A DNA stretch of 14,614 nucleotides from an uncultured Balneolaceae bacterium (GCA_938003885.1 CALKWT010000059.1:1-14614), one strand, 5' to 3'; positions 1-7,226 are shown, counted from the first letter of the stretch. Translations and numbers: made by a program. The notes: generated by a model from the letters alone, not told the origin.

Positions 1-23
1 TGGAATATTACAAGGTCTTTGAT

Positions 24-359
24 ATGCGATACTTAGTTATTTTTATTGTACTTGCGATGGCATCAGTAACAACTGCCCAAGCACAATTCACAGGAGAGAC
101 GAATGTTCACACTATCTCAGAGATTAAAAAGATGTCTGATGATACAAAAGTGATCGCTGAGGGTTACATCACCAGAAGAGTCGGTGATGAAGAGTACACG
201 TTTACAGACGATACCGGAGAGATCCGGATCGAAATAGATGATGACCTTTGGCAGGGAAGAGAGGTAGATAGTGAGACGCCGATCAGAATCTATGGCGAGC
301 TGGATAAGAAGTGGTTCCGCTCTTCCGAGATTGAAGTGGACAGGTTTGAATTTCTTTAG
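24..359 (+). CDS. Small exported OB-fold (BOF/YgiW-YdeI-like) protein
   Basis: A 111-residue protein with an N-terminal hydrophobic signal sequence (residues 1-20, ending AQA before Q21), so it is predicted to be exported to the periplasm. The mature part fits the bacterial OB-fold family (BOF; YgiW/YdeI/NirD type). It has a helix-like 'ISEIKKMSDD', then strands 'TKVIAEGYITRRVGDEEYTFTDDTGEIRIEIDDDLW', then 'IRIYGELDKKW' and 'SEIEVDRFEFL'. The 'YTFTDDTGEIRIEID' core is the most typical part. The length matches the family (about 110-130). Members are linked to stress tolerance or ligand binding in enterobacteria, but the biochemical role is not well defined. The start is the ATG 23 nt from the window edge, so any promoter is mostly outside the window. 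No Shine-Dalgarno sequence is obvious. The protein is strongly acidic, which fits a salt-tolerant host. Confidence 0.8.
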   Translation: MRYLVIFIVLAMASVTTAQAQFTGETNVHTISEIKKMSDDTKVIAEGYITRRVGDEEYTFTDDTGEIRIEIDDDLWQGREVDSETPIRIYGELDKKWFRSSEIEVDRFEFL

Positions 360-488
360 AGTGTTTTCCATAGATCGCGAAGATACATTTCGTAAGGATG
401 CAGAGAGGATCAGATTCTTCTTTTAATGGTGCGTTTGTTATCTTTTAATGAAGACTTTGGAAGGATTTTGACATTCAAACAGGGCTTT

Positions 489-516
489 TCACCTTGCGGA
501 AGAAGACTCAAGGTGA
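489..516 (+). other. Hairpin in the gap between the BOF and DUF3127 genes
   Basis: A perfect 8-bp inverted repeat, TCACCTTG at 489-496 and CAAGGTGA at 509-516, encloses a 12-nt loop. It is in the 232-nt gene-free stretch 360-591. No T-run follows it on either strand, so it is not a canonical intrinsic terminator. It could be an mRNA structure or a terminator of the non-U-tract type. Apart from this hairpin I see no gene or RNA in 360-591. Confidence 0.4.
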
Positions 517-591
517 GACTATTTCCGAGGTGCGGTCATCAATAGCTTCTGACGAGCGTAGCCCGATAATTAAAAAAGTTTTTGAAAAGGT

Positions 592-948
592 ATGGACATT
601 AAACTGAGCGGAAAGGTTGTTCAGATTCTAAACGAGCAGGGGGGTGAAGGAAAGAACGGACCGTGGCGTAAGCGGGATTTTATTCTTGAAATTCCAGGGA
701 AATATCCCCGAAAAGTTTGTATAACCCAATGGGGGGATCAAATTGACAAGAATCCGGTTGAGCAGGGTGCTGTTGTTACCGTTTCTGTGGACATTCAGAG
801 CCGGGAGTACAGAGGCAACTGGTATACAGACGTGAAAGCATGGAGAGTAGAGAGAGCGGAAGATTCCCGGCCGGAACCTCCTCCAAGCCTGAGTGATGAT
901 GATTATCATCTAGGGGAATTTCCAGACGAAGAGGAGTACCCATTTTAA
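592..948 (+). CDS. DUF3127 family protein, OB-fold-like
   Basis: A 118-residue soluble protein without signal peptide or membrane segment. Residues 1-90 carry the DUF3127 pattern: 'MDIKLSGKVVQILNEQ', 'GPWRKRDFILEIPGKYPRKVCITQWGDQID', 'GAVVTVSVDIQSREYRGNWYTDVKAWRVE'. The family is common in Bacteroidota and relatives and resembles single-strand nucleic-acid-binding OB folds. The conserved K/R, W and aromatic positions ('KVCITQWGD', 'EYRGNWYTDVKAW') are those expected to make that surface. Residues 91-118 form a Pro-rich, very acidic tail (DSRPEPPPS...DEEEYPF). It resembles the acidic C-terminal tip of SSB, which docks partner proteins; that comparison is mine. The ATG follows AAAAGG closely. 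No partner gene adjoins it: the upstream gene is 232 nt away and the next gene is convergent. Confidence 0.8.
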   Translation: MDIKLSGKVVQILNEQGGEGKNGPWRKRDFILEIPGKYPRKVCITQWGDQIDKNPVEQGAVVTVSVDIQSREYRGNWYTDVKAWRVERAEDSRPEPPPSLSDDDYHLGEFPDEEEYPF

Positions 949-1064
949 AATCCCTCCCGCACGGAGAGGCCAGAGAGCCCGGGGGCAGTATGGGTTTACT
1001 GGAGAGCGTCACCCTTTAAGAAAGCTCATGCAGCCCAAATTCCGGGGAGAGGTGTATCCGAAGG

Positions 1065-1529
1065 CTATTTCCGATAGGTTAATGCCAGTCCCTTTAGAAA
1101 ATAGCGAAGGATCTGATCCCCGCAGGGCTGAAAGTTCCGGTGATTGGGTTTCCGGAAGAGTGCGTTTACTTCAGAAGCACTCACCTCGTGCCCTCCCTTT
1201 CGGATCATATGCACCACATCTTCTTCTTTTAACTTGAAGGCCACCCGGAGCTTTTTCAGTACGTCATTGTTGGTTACCGGGACAGATATAGGCCTTGGAG
1301 GGTGCTTGTCACTTTTCCCCCGCCGGTAGTAGATCACCCCATCCAGAAAATACGCTGTCAATTCATGAGTTGTATCGGGTTTGTCTTTCTTATCCCAGGT
1401 CTCATCAAAAATAAAATCAATCTCTGATCTTGTAGGCTTGTAGCCGGTCAGTTTCAGGATGTCAGCAATCTCTTTGTCTGAAATATCCAGTATATACCGG
1501 ATGCTTTGAATGATATCGTCGTTTCGCAT
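1065..1529 (-). CDS. yehS: DUF1456 family protein (YehS-like)
   Basis: A 154-residue protein with two copies of the DUF1456 unit, each about 65-70 residues. The first is 'MRNDDIIQSIRYILDISDKEIADILKLTGYKPTRSEIDFIFDE' (residues 1-43). The second is 'VTNNDVLKKLRVAFKLKEEDVVHMIRKGGHEVSASEVNALFRK' and the helix after it. The 'N-D-[IV]-[IL]-x-x-[IL]-R' opening and the 'G...[ST]-x-S-E-[IV]-x-x-[IL]-F' ending of each unit are visible. Length and arrangement match E. coli YehS (about 156 residues). The molecular function of the family is not known to me. The protein is cytosolic, all-helical and has no catalytic motif. The gene is divergent from the GH13 phosphorylase across a 245-nt gap (1530-1774). 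Confidence 0.85.
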   Translation of the reverse strand: MRNDDIIQSIRYILDISDKEIADILKLTGYKPTRSEIDFIFDETWDKKDKPDTTHELTAYFLDGVIYYRRGKSDKHPPRPISVPVTNNDVLKKLRVAFKLKEEDVVHMIRKGGHEVSASEVNALFRKPNHRNFQPCGDQILRYFLKGLALTYRK

Positions 1530-1540
1530 GTCTAAAATTA

Positions 1541-1560
1541 ATCTGCAGATGATTTATCTG
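1541..1560. promoter_or_regulatory. Three ATCTG/CAGAT half-sites upstream of yehS
   Basis: Just upstream of the yehS start lie a perfect 10-bp palindrome ATCTGCAGAT (1541-1550) and, after a 5-nt spacer, a further ATCTG (1556-1560). The latter pairs with CAGAT at 1546-1550. The repeated half-site suggests an operator or a small cruciform in the divergent yehS/GH13 gap, but no regulator is known. The rest of the gap (1561-1774) is pyrimidine-rich around 1640-1680, and I find no convincing promoter or gene in it. Confidence 0.2.
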
Positions 1561-1774
1561 TAAGTTAACAAATTGAGCGGAGAAACAGGCCCGGTAAATG
1601 GAAAAGGCAGATGTCTGTGCAGGTGTGCAAGCTCTAAGGAACATTTCTTCACTTTTTACACTCTTCCCTTTTTATAAAGTTCGTGAAAGCACAGAGATAC
1701 CCTGATTTACACTTTACTTTCTGTAAAATGCGTTGTTTTTTGTAGTTGGAACCTGAATGAAAATCTAATCATCT

Positions 1775-3523
1775 ATGGAGCAATCTCCCCGTAAAGAAGA
1801 ATTCATTTCACAAATCAGACAGCACCTGAAGAAAATTTATGGAGAAGAGACGCTTACTGAAAATCTTACGCGCCTTGAGAAGTTGATCGGAAAATATAAG
1901 CTGCATCCTGCCGATCCCGTATCGGTGCACGATCTTTGGACACATGAGGATCACGTTCTGATAACGTATGCTGATATGGTGAAGCCGGGAATGGGAGAGG
2001 ATGTATCCAAGCTGTGCAAGCAAGATCAGTTTTTAAGAGAGTATCTGAACGATACGGTGAGCTGTGTGCATATTCTGCCTTTTTTTCCAAGCTCTTCTGA
2101 TGACGGTTTTTCGGTAGTTGATTACCGGCGCGTGGATGAGCAATTGGGGGGGTGGGAAGATATTGAGAGCATGAGCAGGAATTTCAGGCTGATGGGAGAT
2201 CTGGTTATGAATCATGCCTCACGCCACAGTGAGTGGTTCCAGGGATACCTGAATAAAGAAGAGCCTTATGACGAATATTTTATTGAAGTAGATCCTGATG
2301 AAGATCTCTCATCTGTGGTGCGTCCGAGAAGCAGTCCCCTTCTGACACCGATTCATACAAAGAAAGGCGAAAAGTTTGTCTGGACTACATTTAGTGAGGA
2401 TCAGATCGATCTGAACTTCGCCAATCCCGATGTGCTTTTTGAGTTTCTGGATATATTCTTTCTCTATCTGGAAAAGGGGATTTCAATTATCCGGCTGGAT
2501 GCAGTAGCTTTTATCTGGAAAAAGCCGGGGACGAGCAGTATTCACCTGGATGAAACTCATGAAATCATAAAACTTTTCCGAACAATGACAGACTATTACC
2601 GGCCCGATGTGACCCTGATCACTGAAACCAATGTGCCCCATCAGGAGAATATAAGTTATTTTGGAGAGGGGGATGAGGCTCATATGGTCTATCAGTTTAG
2701 CCTGCCGCCACTGCTGCTTCATGGCATTTTATCTGAGTGCTCAACCCACCTTACCCGATGGGTAGCCTCACTGGACCAGCTCCCCGATAACTGTACCTAT
2801 TTCAATTTTACCGCTTCGCACGATGGTATCGGGGTCCGGCCGCTTGAAGGGCTGATACCCCGGGAAGACCTGGACTTGCTGGTTCACGCCAGTCAAACCA
2901 AAGGGGGCTGTGTATCGGAGAAAAAAAATTCAGACGGGAGTCTGAGTCCTTATGAATTGAATATCACCTATTTTGATGCGTTCAAAAGCAATGATGGGTC
3001 CATTTCTGTTCAGGAAAAAAGATTTATCTGTTCTCAGATTATTGCCCTGAGCCTGAAGGGAGTTCCGGGGATCTACTTTCATAATTTTACTGCTACCAAA
3101 AACAACATCGAAGAGGTGAGTGTCACCGGCAGGTACCGAACGATCAACCGGATGAAGTGGGAGTATGACGAGCTGGTTGAGAAGCTGGAGATCAGAGACT
3201 CCTCTGCTCACAGAGTTTTCTATGAGATGAAAAGGATCATCGCGATTCGGAAACAGCACGCCGCTTTTCATCCGTTTGGCAGGCAGAAAGTTTATGATAT
3301 AGGGCCGGATCTCTTCTGCCTTCTTCGAAGGGATCCTGTCAAGTCGGAGTTCGTACTGGTGCTTGCCAATCTGACCGGAAAGAGCAAGACATTTGATCTT
3401 GGGGATCAAGGGCTGCCGCTTGAGAAGAGTAAAACATATACAGATTTACTGAGTGAAGAAGAGTTTCTGAGAGAGGGCAGAGGCGAGCTGGGTGCCTTTC
3501 AGGCCGCATGGATTGTGGTATGA
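1775..3523 (+). CDS. GH13_18 sugar phosphorylase (glucosylglycerate/sucrose phosphorylase type)
   Basis: A 582-residue cytosolic enzyme of glycoside hydrolase family 13, subfamily 18. That subfamily phosphorolyses alpha-glucosides to alpha-glucose 1-phosphate. The (beta/alpha)8 motifs are present: 'HILPFFPSSSDDGFSVVDYRRVD' (residues 99-121), 'LMGDLVMNHAS' (139-149), 'IIRLDAVAFIWK' with the likely nucleophile D242, 'LITETNVPH' with the likely acid/base E284, and 'FTASHDGIGVRP' with the stabilising D350. The 'DAVAFIWK' and 'SHDGIGVRP' signatures, and a length well above classical sucrose phosphorylase (about 490-505), fit the glucosylglycerate / sucrose-6-phosphate / glucosylglycerol phosphorylase branch better than sucrose phosphorylase itself. 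The exact substrate cannot be read from sequence. There is no signal peptide. The gene stands alone, with no transporter or kinase neighbour to fix the substrate. Glucosylglycerate turnover as a compatible solute would suit a salt-tolerant host (inference). Confidence 0.88.
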   Translation: MEQSPRKEEFISQIRQHLKKIYGEETLTENLTRLEKLIGKYKLHPADPVSVHDLWTHEDHVLITYADMVKPGMGEDVSKLCKQDQFLREYLNDTVSCVHILPFFPSSSDDGFSVVDYRRVDEQLGGWEDIESMSRNFRLMGDLVMNHASRHSEWFQGYLNKEEPYDEYFIEVDPDEDLSSVVRPRSSPLLTPIHTKKGEKFVWTTFSEDQIDLNFANPDVLFEFLDIFFLYLEKGISIIRLDAVAFIWKKPGTSSIHLDETHEIIKLFRTMTDYYRPDVTLITETNVPHQENISYFGEGDEAHMVYQFSLPPLLLHGILSECSTHLTRWVASLDQLPDNCTYFNFTASHDGIGVRPLEGLIPREDLDLLVHASQTKGGCVSEKKNSDGSLSPYELNITYFDAFKSNDGSISVQEKRFICSQIIALSLKGVPGIYFHNFTATKNNIEEVSVTGRYRTINRMKWEYDELVEKLEIRDSSAHRVFYEMKRIIAIRKQHAAFHPFGRQKVYDIGPDLFCLLRRDPVKSEFVLVLANLTGKSKTFDLGDQGLPLEKSKTYTDLLSEEEFLREGRGELGAFQAAWIVV

Positions 3524-3578
3524 AGGGTCGGGGGCCTGAATCTCAAATCAGGGACGCTCTCTTTAGAACGAGTGGCAA

Positions 3579-3657
3579 GCAGAGGGAGTTCCGGGATGTC
3601 TGCCCGGGCCGCACGCTTCTCGCTGCTCTGATATGGAGTCGGGCCGAACTCCTCTGC
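3579..3657. repeat. Long imperfect inverted repeat between GH13 and miaB
   Basis: GCAGAGGGAGTTC (3579-3591) pairs with GAACTCCTCTGC (3646-3657). This gives 12 bp with one bulged G, enclosing about 54 nt. A smaller hairpin, CCGGG (3591-3595) with CCCGG (3603-3607), lies just inside the left arm and shares one base with it. The structure is in the convergent gap 3524-3687. There is no T-run, so it is not a standard terminator, although a role as a two-sided transcription barrier is possible. No gene is supported in this gap. Confidence 0.4.
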
Positions 3658-3679
3658 CTGGAAATTCTTTTCTGGATTA

Positions 3680-3705
3680 GACGCCGTTTAATGAAGAGCG
3701 GCGTC
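3680..3705 (-). terminator. Hairpin spanning the miaB stop codon
   Basis: A perfect GC-rich 7-bp stem, GACGCCG (3680-3686) with CGGCGTC (3699-3705), has a 12-nt loop. Read on the minus strand, the miaB TAA (3688-3690) lies in the loop, so the stem straddles the end of the coding sequence. The downstream sequence (TAATCCAGAAAAG) is not U-rich. It may be a 3'-end-stabilising or weak termination structure. Confidence 0.4.
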
Positions 3706-5052
3706 AGCTGTCATAGCGTACTCCTGAATGGAACTCTTTCGGATAGGCCTGCCGATCAGGGTTGCTGAGGTGCAATCGGTGATCTCCACTTCGATATATT
3801 CGCCTTTCTGAAAGTTTTCCCGATCGAACACAACCATCTTATTGGTGTCGGTTCTGCCCGAGAGTTGTGCATCCGAGCGCTTGCTGACTCCTTCTGCGAG
3901 GACAAGGTGGCGTTTTCCAATTTCCTGGCGATTGTTCTCCTCCTGAATCCTCATCTGCTGTGCAATAATTTCAGAAAGTCGCCGCTTTTTCACCTCTTCA
4001 GGGACATTGTCTTCGTACTTTCGGTGTGCAAGAGTCCGTTCACGTTCCGAATAGGCAAACATATAGGCCAGGTCGTAGCGGACTTCGGCCATCAGGCTCA
4101 GCGTGGCTTCATGCTCTTCTTCGGTCTCATCACAGAAACCCGCAATGATATCTGTGGAGAGGGAAACTCCCGGAATAATTTCCCGCATACTTTTTATCAC
4201 ATCCAGATACTGCTCACGGGTGTAGGGCCGGCGCATTCGCTCCAGCATGGAGGTGCTTCCTGCCTGTGCCGGAATATGAATATAGTTACAGAGGTTTGGA
4301 CGTTCCGAAATCAAGTGCAGAAGCGGTACGGGGAAATCTTTCGGGTGGGGAGATGAGAAACGAAAACGGATTTCCGGATTAACCAGACTGGCTTCATCCA
4401 TCAGCCTGGTAAAATCGATGTCCTGGTATTTATAGGAGTTTACATTTTGCCCAAGCAAAGTGATCTCCTTATATCCCAGCTCATCCAGTTCGCGGATCTC
4501 TCTGAGTATACTCTCCAGCGGCCTGCTGCGCTCCCTGCCCCGGGTAAATGGTACCACACAAAAAGCGCACATGTTATCGCATCCCCGCATGATGGATACA
4601 AATGCAGTGACCCCGTTTCCACTTGTTCTGACCGGGGTGATATCCGCATAGGTCTCCTCCAGGGAGAGCAAAACATTCACAGCTTTCCGGCCATCTTCAA
4701 CCTGCTGGAGCAGGGATGGGATGTCCCTGTAGGCATCCGGACCCGCGACAATATCGACAAGCTTCTCTTTTTCAATAATCTGATCCCTCACGCGCTCTGC
4801 CATGCAGCCGAGAACGCCAACTGTCAGATGTTCTTTTTCTCGTTTGAGGGAACGGAACTCTTTGAGCCGGTTCCATACCCGGGTCTCAGCATTTTCGCGG
4901 ATTGAGCAAGTATTAACAAAGATTACGTCTGCATCTTCGGCACGTGTTACCGGACTCATCCCATTTTCGAGCAGAATGGAATTAACCACTTCCGTGTCTG
5001 CGAAATTCATCTGGCAGCCGTATGTCTCTATATAAAACCTTTTCTCACTCAT
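3688..5052 (-). CDS. miaB: tRNA-2-methylthio-N6-dimethylallyladenosine synthase MiaB
   Basis: A 454-residue radical-SAM methylthiotransferase that adds the 2-methylthio group to i6A37 in tRNAs reading UNN codons. The N-terminal UPF0004 domain carries the three auxiliary-cluster cysteines: C13 in 'YGCQMN', C49 in 'VNTCSIRENAE' and C83 in 'LGCMAER'. The radical-SAM CxxxCxxC is C158, C162, C165 in 'RGCDNMCAFCVVPFTRGRERSRP'. The typical 'LLGQNVNSY', 'RFSSPHPKDF', 'HIPAQAGS' and 'STDIIAGFCDETEEEH' segments follow, with a C-terminal TRAM domain from about residue 380. 'HIPAQAGS' replaces the usual 'HLPVQSGS'. The length is normal for MiaB (about 440-480), and the 'YGCQMN' form argues for MiaB rather than MtaB or RimO. 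The ATG has one of the few good Shine-Dalgarno sequences here (AGAGGT, 3 nt upstream, 5056-5061). The gene follows the FKBP lipoprotein gene by 85 nt on the same strand. Confidence 0.96.
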   Translation of the reverse strand: MSEKRFYIETYGCQMNFADTEVVNSILLENGMSPVTRAEDADVIFVNTCSIRENAETRVWNRLKEFRSLKREKEHLTVGVLGCMAERVRDQIIEKEKLVDIVAGPDAYRDIPSLLQQVEDGRKAVNVLLSLEETYADITPVRTSGNGVTAFVSIMRGCDNMCAFCVVPFTRGRERSRPLESILREIRELDELGYKEITLLGQNVNSYKYQDIDFTRLMDEASLVNPEIRFRFSSPHPKDFPVPLLHLISERPNLCNYIHIPAQAGSTSMLERMRRPYTREQYLDVIKSMREIIPGVSLSTDIIAGFCDETEEEHEATLSLMAEVRYDLAYMFAYSERERTLAHRKYEDNVPEEVKKRRLSEIIAQQMRIQEENNRQEIGKRHLVLAEGVSKRSDAQLSGRTDTNKMVVFDRENFQKGEYIEVEITDCTSATLIGRPIRKSSIQEYAMTADAALH

Positions 5053-5137
5053 CTTACCTCTATTTAGATTTTCTAATCCAGCACGCTAAAAATAAACAAC
5101 TTTGCGTTAGGATAACAGTAAAATCAAACGGGGCTGC

Positions 5138-5950
5138 TTAGTTGATTTCAACAAGCTCCACATCGAAAACCAGCAGCGCTTCCCCATACTGCGGGTGGTA
5201 GGTAGTGTACCCCAGGGCAGGCGGAATGAAGAGCTGATATTTCCCGCCTTCCTTCATGTACTGCAGGCCTTCACTGAAGCCGGGTATAACTCCGGTCACA
5301 GAGAGGGATGTCGTACTATTGCCGCTTGTCTGATCAAACACATATCCGCTGGTGTAATACCCTTTATACCGGACGGTTACCTGATTGCCGGGAACGGGAG
5401 AGTTACCGCTGCCTTCTTCCAGAATCCGATATTGCAAACCGCTATCCGTCACTTCAATATCGTCAAGTGTCGCGTTATGGTTATAAAACTCTTCCTGATC
5501 TTCCTGGATGACCGACAGCAGTTCAAAATCAAATGTAAAGACCCTTCCGGAGGCGAGTGCCAGTGAACTGGGAAGCACAAATTCATATCTGTCTCCTTCT
5601 TTCATCAACTGAACTCCTTCCCCCAACCCGGAAAATGAAACCATATCTTCAGGCTTGATGATTGTAAAATCGGTCTGTTCGGTGGAGAAGTTGGAGTGAT
5701 TGTAATACTGATCAACGGACTCACCTTTATAGGCCACAATTGCCAATTGATCAGCGACAGGAGATGCACCTTCTGCGCTCTCCTCAATGACCCGGTACAG
5801 CAGGCCGCTGCTCGTTTTGTTTACACCATTCATCTGCTCATACTCTTCAAGGTATGCCAGGTCTTCTGAATCATCGTAGGGGTCGTTGCTCTGCAGACAA
5901 GCTGTGAAAAGGAGTGCAAGGGGGAGGAGTAGATAGTTGATAAACTTCAT
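5138..5950 (-). CDS. FKBP-type peptidyl-prolyl isomerase lipoprotein with two FKBP domains
   Basis: With the ATG at 5950 the product is 270 residues and starts with a lipoprotein signal: 'MKFINYLLLPLALLFTAC', lipobox LFTAC, lipidated C18. The frame is open to 6013, but the longer start would bury this signal behind 21 unlikely residues, so I reject it. The mature protein has an acidic linker and two FKBP-like domains, at about residues 44-148 and 165-270. The second is well formed: 'VTVRYKGYYTSGYVFDQTS', 'VIPGFSEGLQYMKEGGKYQLFIPPALGY', 'LVFDVELVEIN', with Phe where the family's pocket Trp usually sits. The first is degenerate: it keeps 'SSGLLYRVIEE', 'VAYKGE', 'GLGEGVQLMKEGDRYEFVLPSSLAL' and 'FTFDFELLSV' but has lost the IPG motif and the YxG..dG..FD loop. 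A proline isomerase or chaperone facing the periplasm is likely. It is followed by miaB 85 nt downstream. Confidence 0.88.
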   Translation of the reverse strand: MKFINYLLLPLALLFTACLQSNDPYDDSEDLAYLEEYEQMNGVNKTSSGLLYRVIEESAEGASPVADQLAIVAYKGESVDQYYNHSNFSTEQTDFTIIKPEDMVSFSGLGEGVQLMKEGDRYEFVLPSSLALASGRVFTFDFELLSVIQEDQEEFYNHNATLDDIEVTDSGLQYRILEEGSGNSPVPGNQVTVRYKGYYTSGYVFDQTSGNSTTSLSVTGVIPGFSEGLQYMKEGGKYQLFIPPALGYTTYHPQYGEALLVFDVELVEIN

Positions 5951-6117
5951 ATAAGAGATGTTAATAGATTCGAAGTGAATAGGACAAATTCCTGAAACAG
6001 CTGGTGAGTCCAACGGTTTCCGCTCTTCGCGAATGATTATTTGAATGTTGAATAGGCAATATGGACAATATCACATTTTAACAGATTGCTGGCCGCCTCA
6101 CAAACGGGGGTACCCGG

Positions 6118-6597
6118 TTAACGGCGCATAGACGGATTTAGTGGCAATTTTTCTAATCCTTTTTCCAGAGATCTCAGTTTGTCGGGAATTGTATCTTCCA
6201 GTTTCTGTACAAGATCATCGTTATAGAATCCCGTATCACAGAAACCAGACCAGAATCTTCGCTGTTCATCTATTTCAGGGATGATCGGGATGATTTCGTC
6301 CGGCTCATAGAATAGAACATTCCGATGCACCTCTTCAAATGCATCATTGATGGTGCCTGCTATGGAGACGTAGAACGGTGCCTCTTCTTCATCTTCTTTT
6401 TCCATCAAATTATGAAGCGTGTAGGCCAGGCTTTGTATGTACCGGATCTGTTCGAGCAGTGAAGCCCGGGTAATACTGTTTCCCGGAATATTGTTGTAGT
6501 ACCTGTAATTCCGGATCAGCCGCAGACTCTCTACAAGCATCATGGAAGTGGAGGCTGCAGTAAGATTGAAAAGTGCTTTCCGGCTTAGTTGGGCCAT
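6118..6597 (-). CDS. Conserved-looking hypothetical protein coupled to pyrE
   Basis: A 159-residue protein that I do not recognise. Its ATG (6597) lies inside the 3' end of pyrE. The two genes overlap by 13 nt in different frames, which implies translational coupling and supports the start. The sequence looks soluble and mostly alpha-helical. The N-terminus is mildly hydrophobic ('ALFNLTAASTSMMLVESLRLI'). A tyrosine-rich 'RNYRYYNN' follows, then an acidic central patch ('MEKEDEEEAPFY'), a proline/isoleucine segment 'YEPDEIIPIIPEIDEQRRFW', and a C-terminal amphipathic helix 'LVQKLEDTIPDKLRSLEKGLEKL'. There are no cysteine pairs, nucleotide-binding motif or convincing transmembrane helix. The position suggests co-expression with pyrimidine synthesis but says nothing firm about function. 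The 167-nt stretch after it (5951-6117) holds no gene, only a GGGTACCC palindrome. Confidence 0.7.
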   Translation of the reverse strand: MAQLSRKALFNLTAASTSMMLVESLRLIRNYRYYNNIPGNSITRASLLEQIRYIQSLAYTLHNLMEKEDEEEAPFYVSIAGTINDAFEEVHRNVLFYEPDEIIPIIPEIDEQRRFWSGFCDTGFYNDDLVQKLEDTIPDKLRSLEKGLEKLPLNPSMRR

Positions 6598-7226
6598 GTT
6601 GCAGGAGATTTTCTCCAGTTGTTAAGCAGTTCCAGATCGGCTGGTTTAACCTTCCCTTCTTCCAGGGCCACATCAATCAGCGTGGTATAATCCGTTAGCG
6701 TATAGAGCGGAATATTCTTCTCCTTAAACTTGCTGGTCGACTTATCAAAACCGTAGGTAAAGATGCTGAGAATTGCTTGCACGTTCGCCCCTACAAACTC
6801 AAGAGCTTCTGCCACCGACAAGGCAGATCCGCCAGTAGAAATAAGATCTTCGATAATAATCGTGGATTGTCCTTTGTCGACACCCCCCTCAATCTGATTT
6901 CCCAGTCCGTACGATTTGGCCCTGGCACGGATATACGCCATCGGTTTGTTCAGGTTTTGTGCAACCCAGGCGGCGTGCGGGATACCTGCAGTAGCTGTTC
7001 CGGTAATTACATCTGTGTCACCAAACTTCTGCGTTATGAAGTCCGAAAACCTTTTGGAGATGGAGGTGCGTAATTCAGGATAACGAAGGGTGAGCCGGTT
7101 ATCACAGTAAATTGGAGAATTCCATCCCGAAGCCCATGTGAATGGAGCATTAGGGCGCAAAATTACGGCATCAATATCGAGTAGTGATTTTGCAAGTTCT
7201 CTGGAATATGTCTCATCAATAATCAT
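6585..7226 (-). CDS. pyrE: Orotate phosphoribosyltransferase
   Basis: A 213-residue enzyme that joins orotate and PRPP to form orotidine 5'-monophosphate, the fifth step of de novo UMP synthesis. The PRPP-binding signature is 'TIIIEDLISTGGS' (residues 122-134). The catalytic-loop pattern 'YIRARAKSYGLGNQIEGG' (about 98-115) and the N-terminal orotate-site segment 'APFTWASGWNSPIYCDNR' (about 27-44) are both present. I chose the ATG at 7226, giving the usual PyrE length and the usual 'ELAKSLLDIDAVILRP' opening. A GTG at 7271 in the same frame would add 15 residues without family resemblance. The last 13 nt overlap the next gene. The 272-nt upstream gap (7227-7498) contains the 39-nt repeat and a tandem heptamer but no clear promoter element. 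Confidence 0.95.
   Translation of the reverse strand: MIIDETYSRELAKSLLDIDAVILRPNAPFTWASGWNSPIYCDNRLTLRYPELRTSISKRFSDFITQKFGDTDVITGTATAGIPHAAWVAQNLNKPMAYIRARAKSYGLGNQIEGGVDKGQSTIIIEDLISTGGSALSVAEALEFVGANVQAILSIFTYGFDKSTSKFKEKNIPLYTLTDYTTLIDVALEEGKVKPADLELLNNWRKSPATWPN

Noticed and set aside
360..591. Possible tRNA or small RNA in this gap because of the hairpin
   Set aside because: No cloverleaf, acceptor stem or T-arm sequence can be drawn. Only one stem-loop is supported.
1028..1237. 69-codon plus-strand frame
   Set aside because: Most of it is antisense to yehS, and the translation is low-quality Pro/Arg/Leu sequence.
2930..3409. 159-codon minus-strand open frame
   Set aside because: It is antisense to the GH13_18 phosphorylase and explained by that gene's codon pattern.
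3508..3768. 86-codon plus-strand frame after the GH13 gene
   Set aside because: It overlaps the end of the phosphorylase and the end of miaB and has no start signal or protein-like composition. The inverted repeats there explain the sequence better.
3865..4356. 163-codon plus-strand open frame, and a similar one at 4447-4905
   Set aside because: Both are antisense to miaB, whose Fe-S cysteines and TRAM region are intact.
5951..6013. N-terminal extension of the FKBP protein
   Set aside because: The longer start would place 21 residues before a perfect lipoprotein signal, so the ATG at 5950 is preferred.
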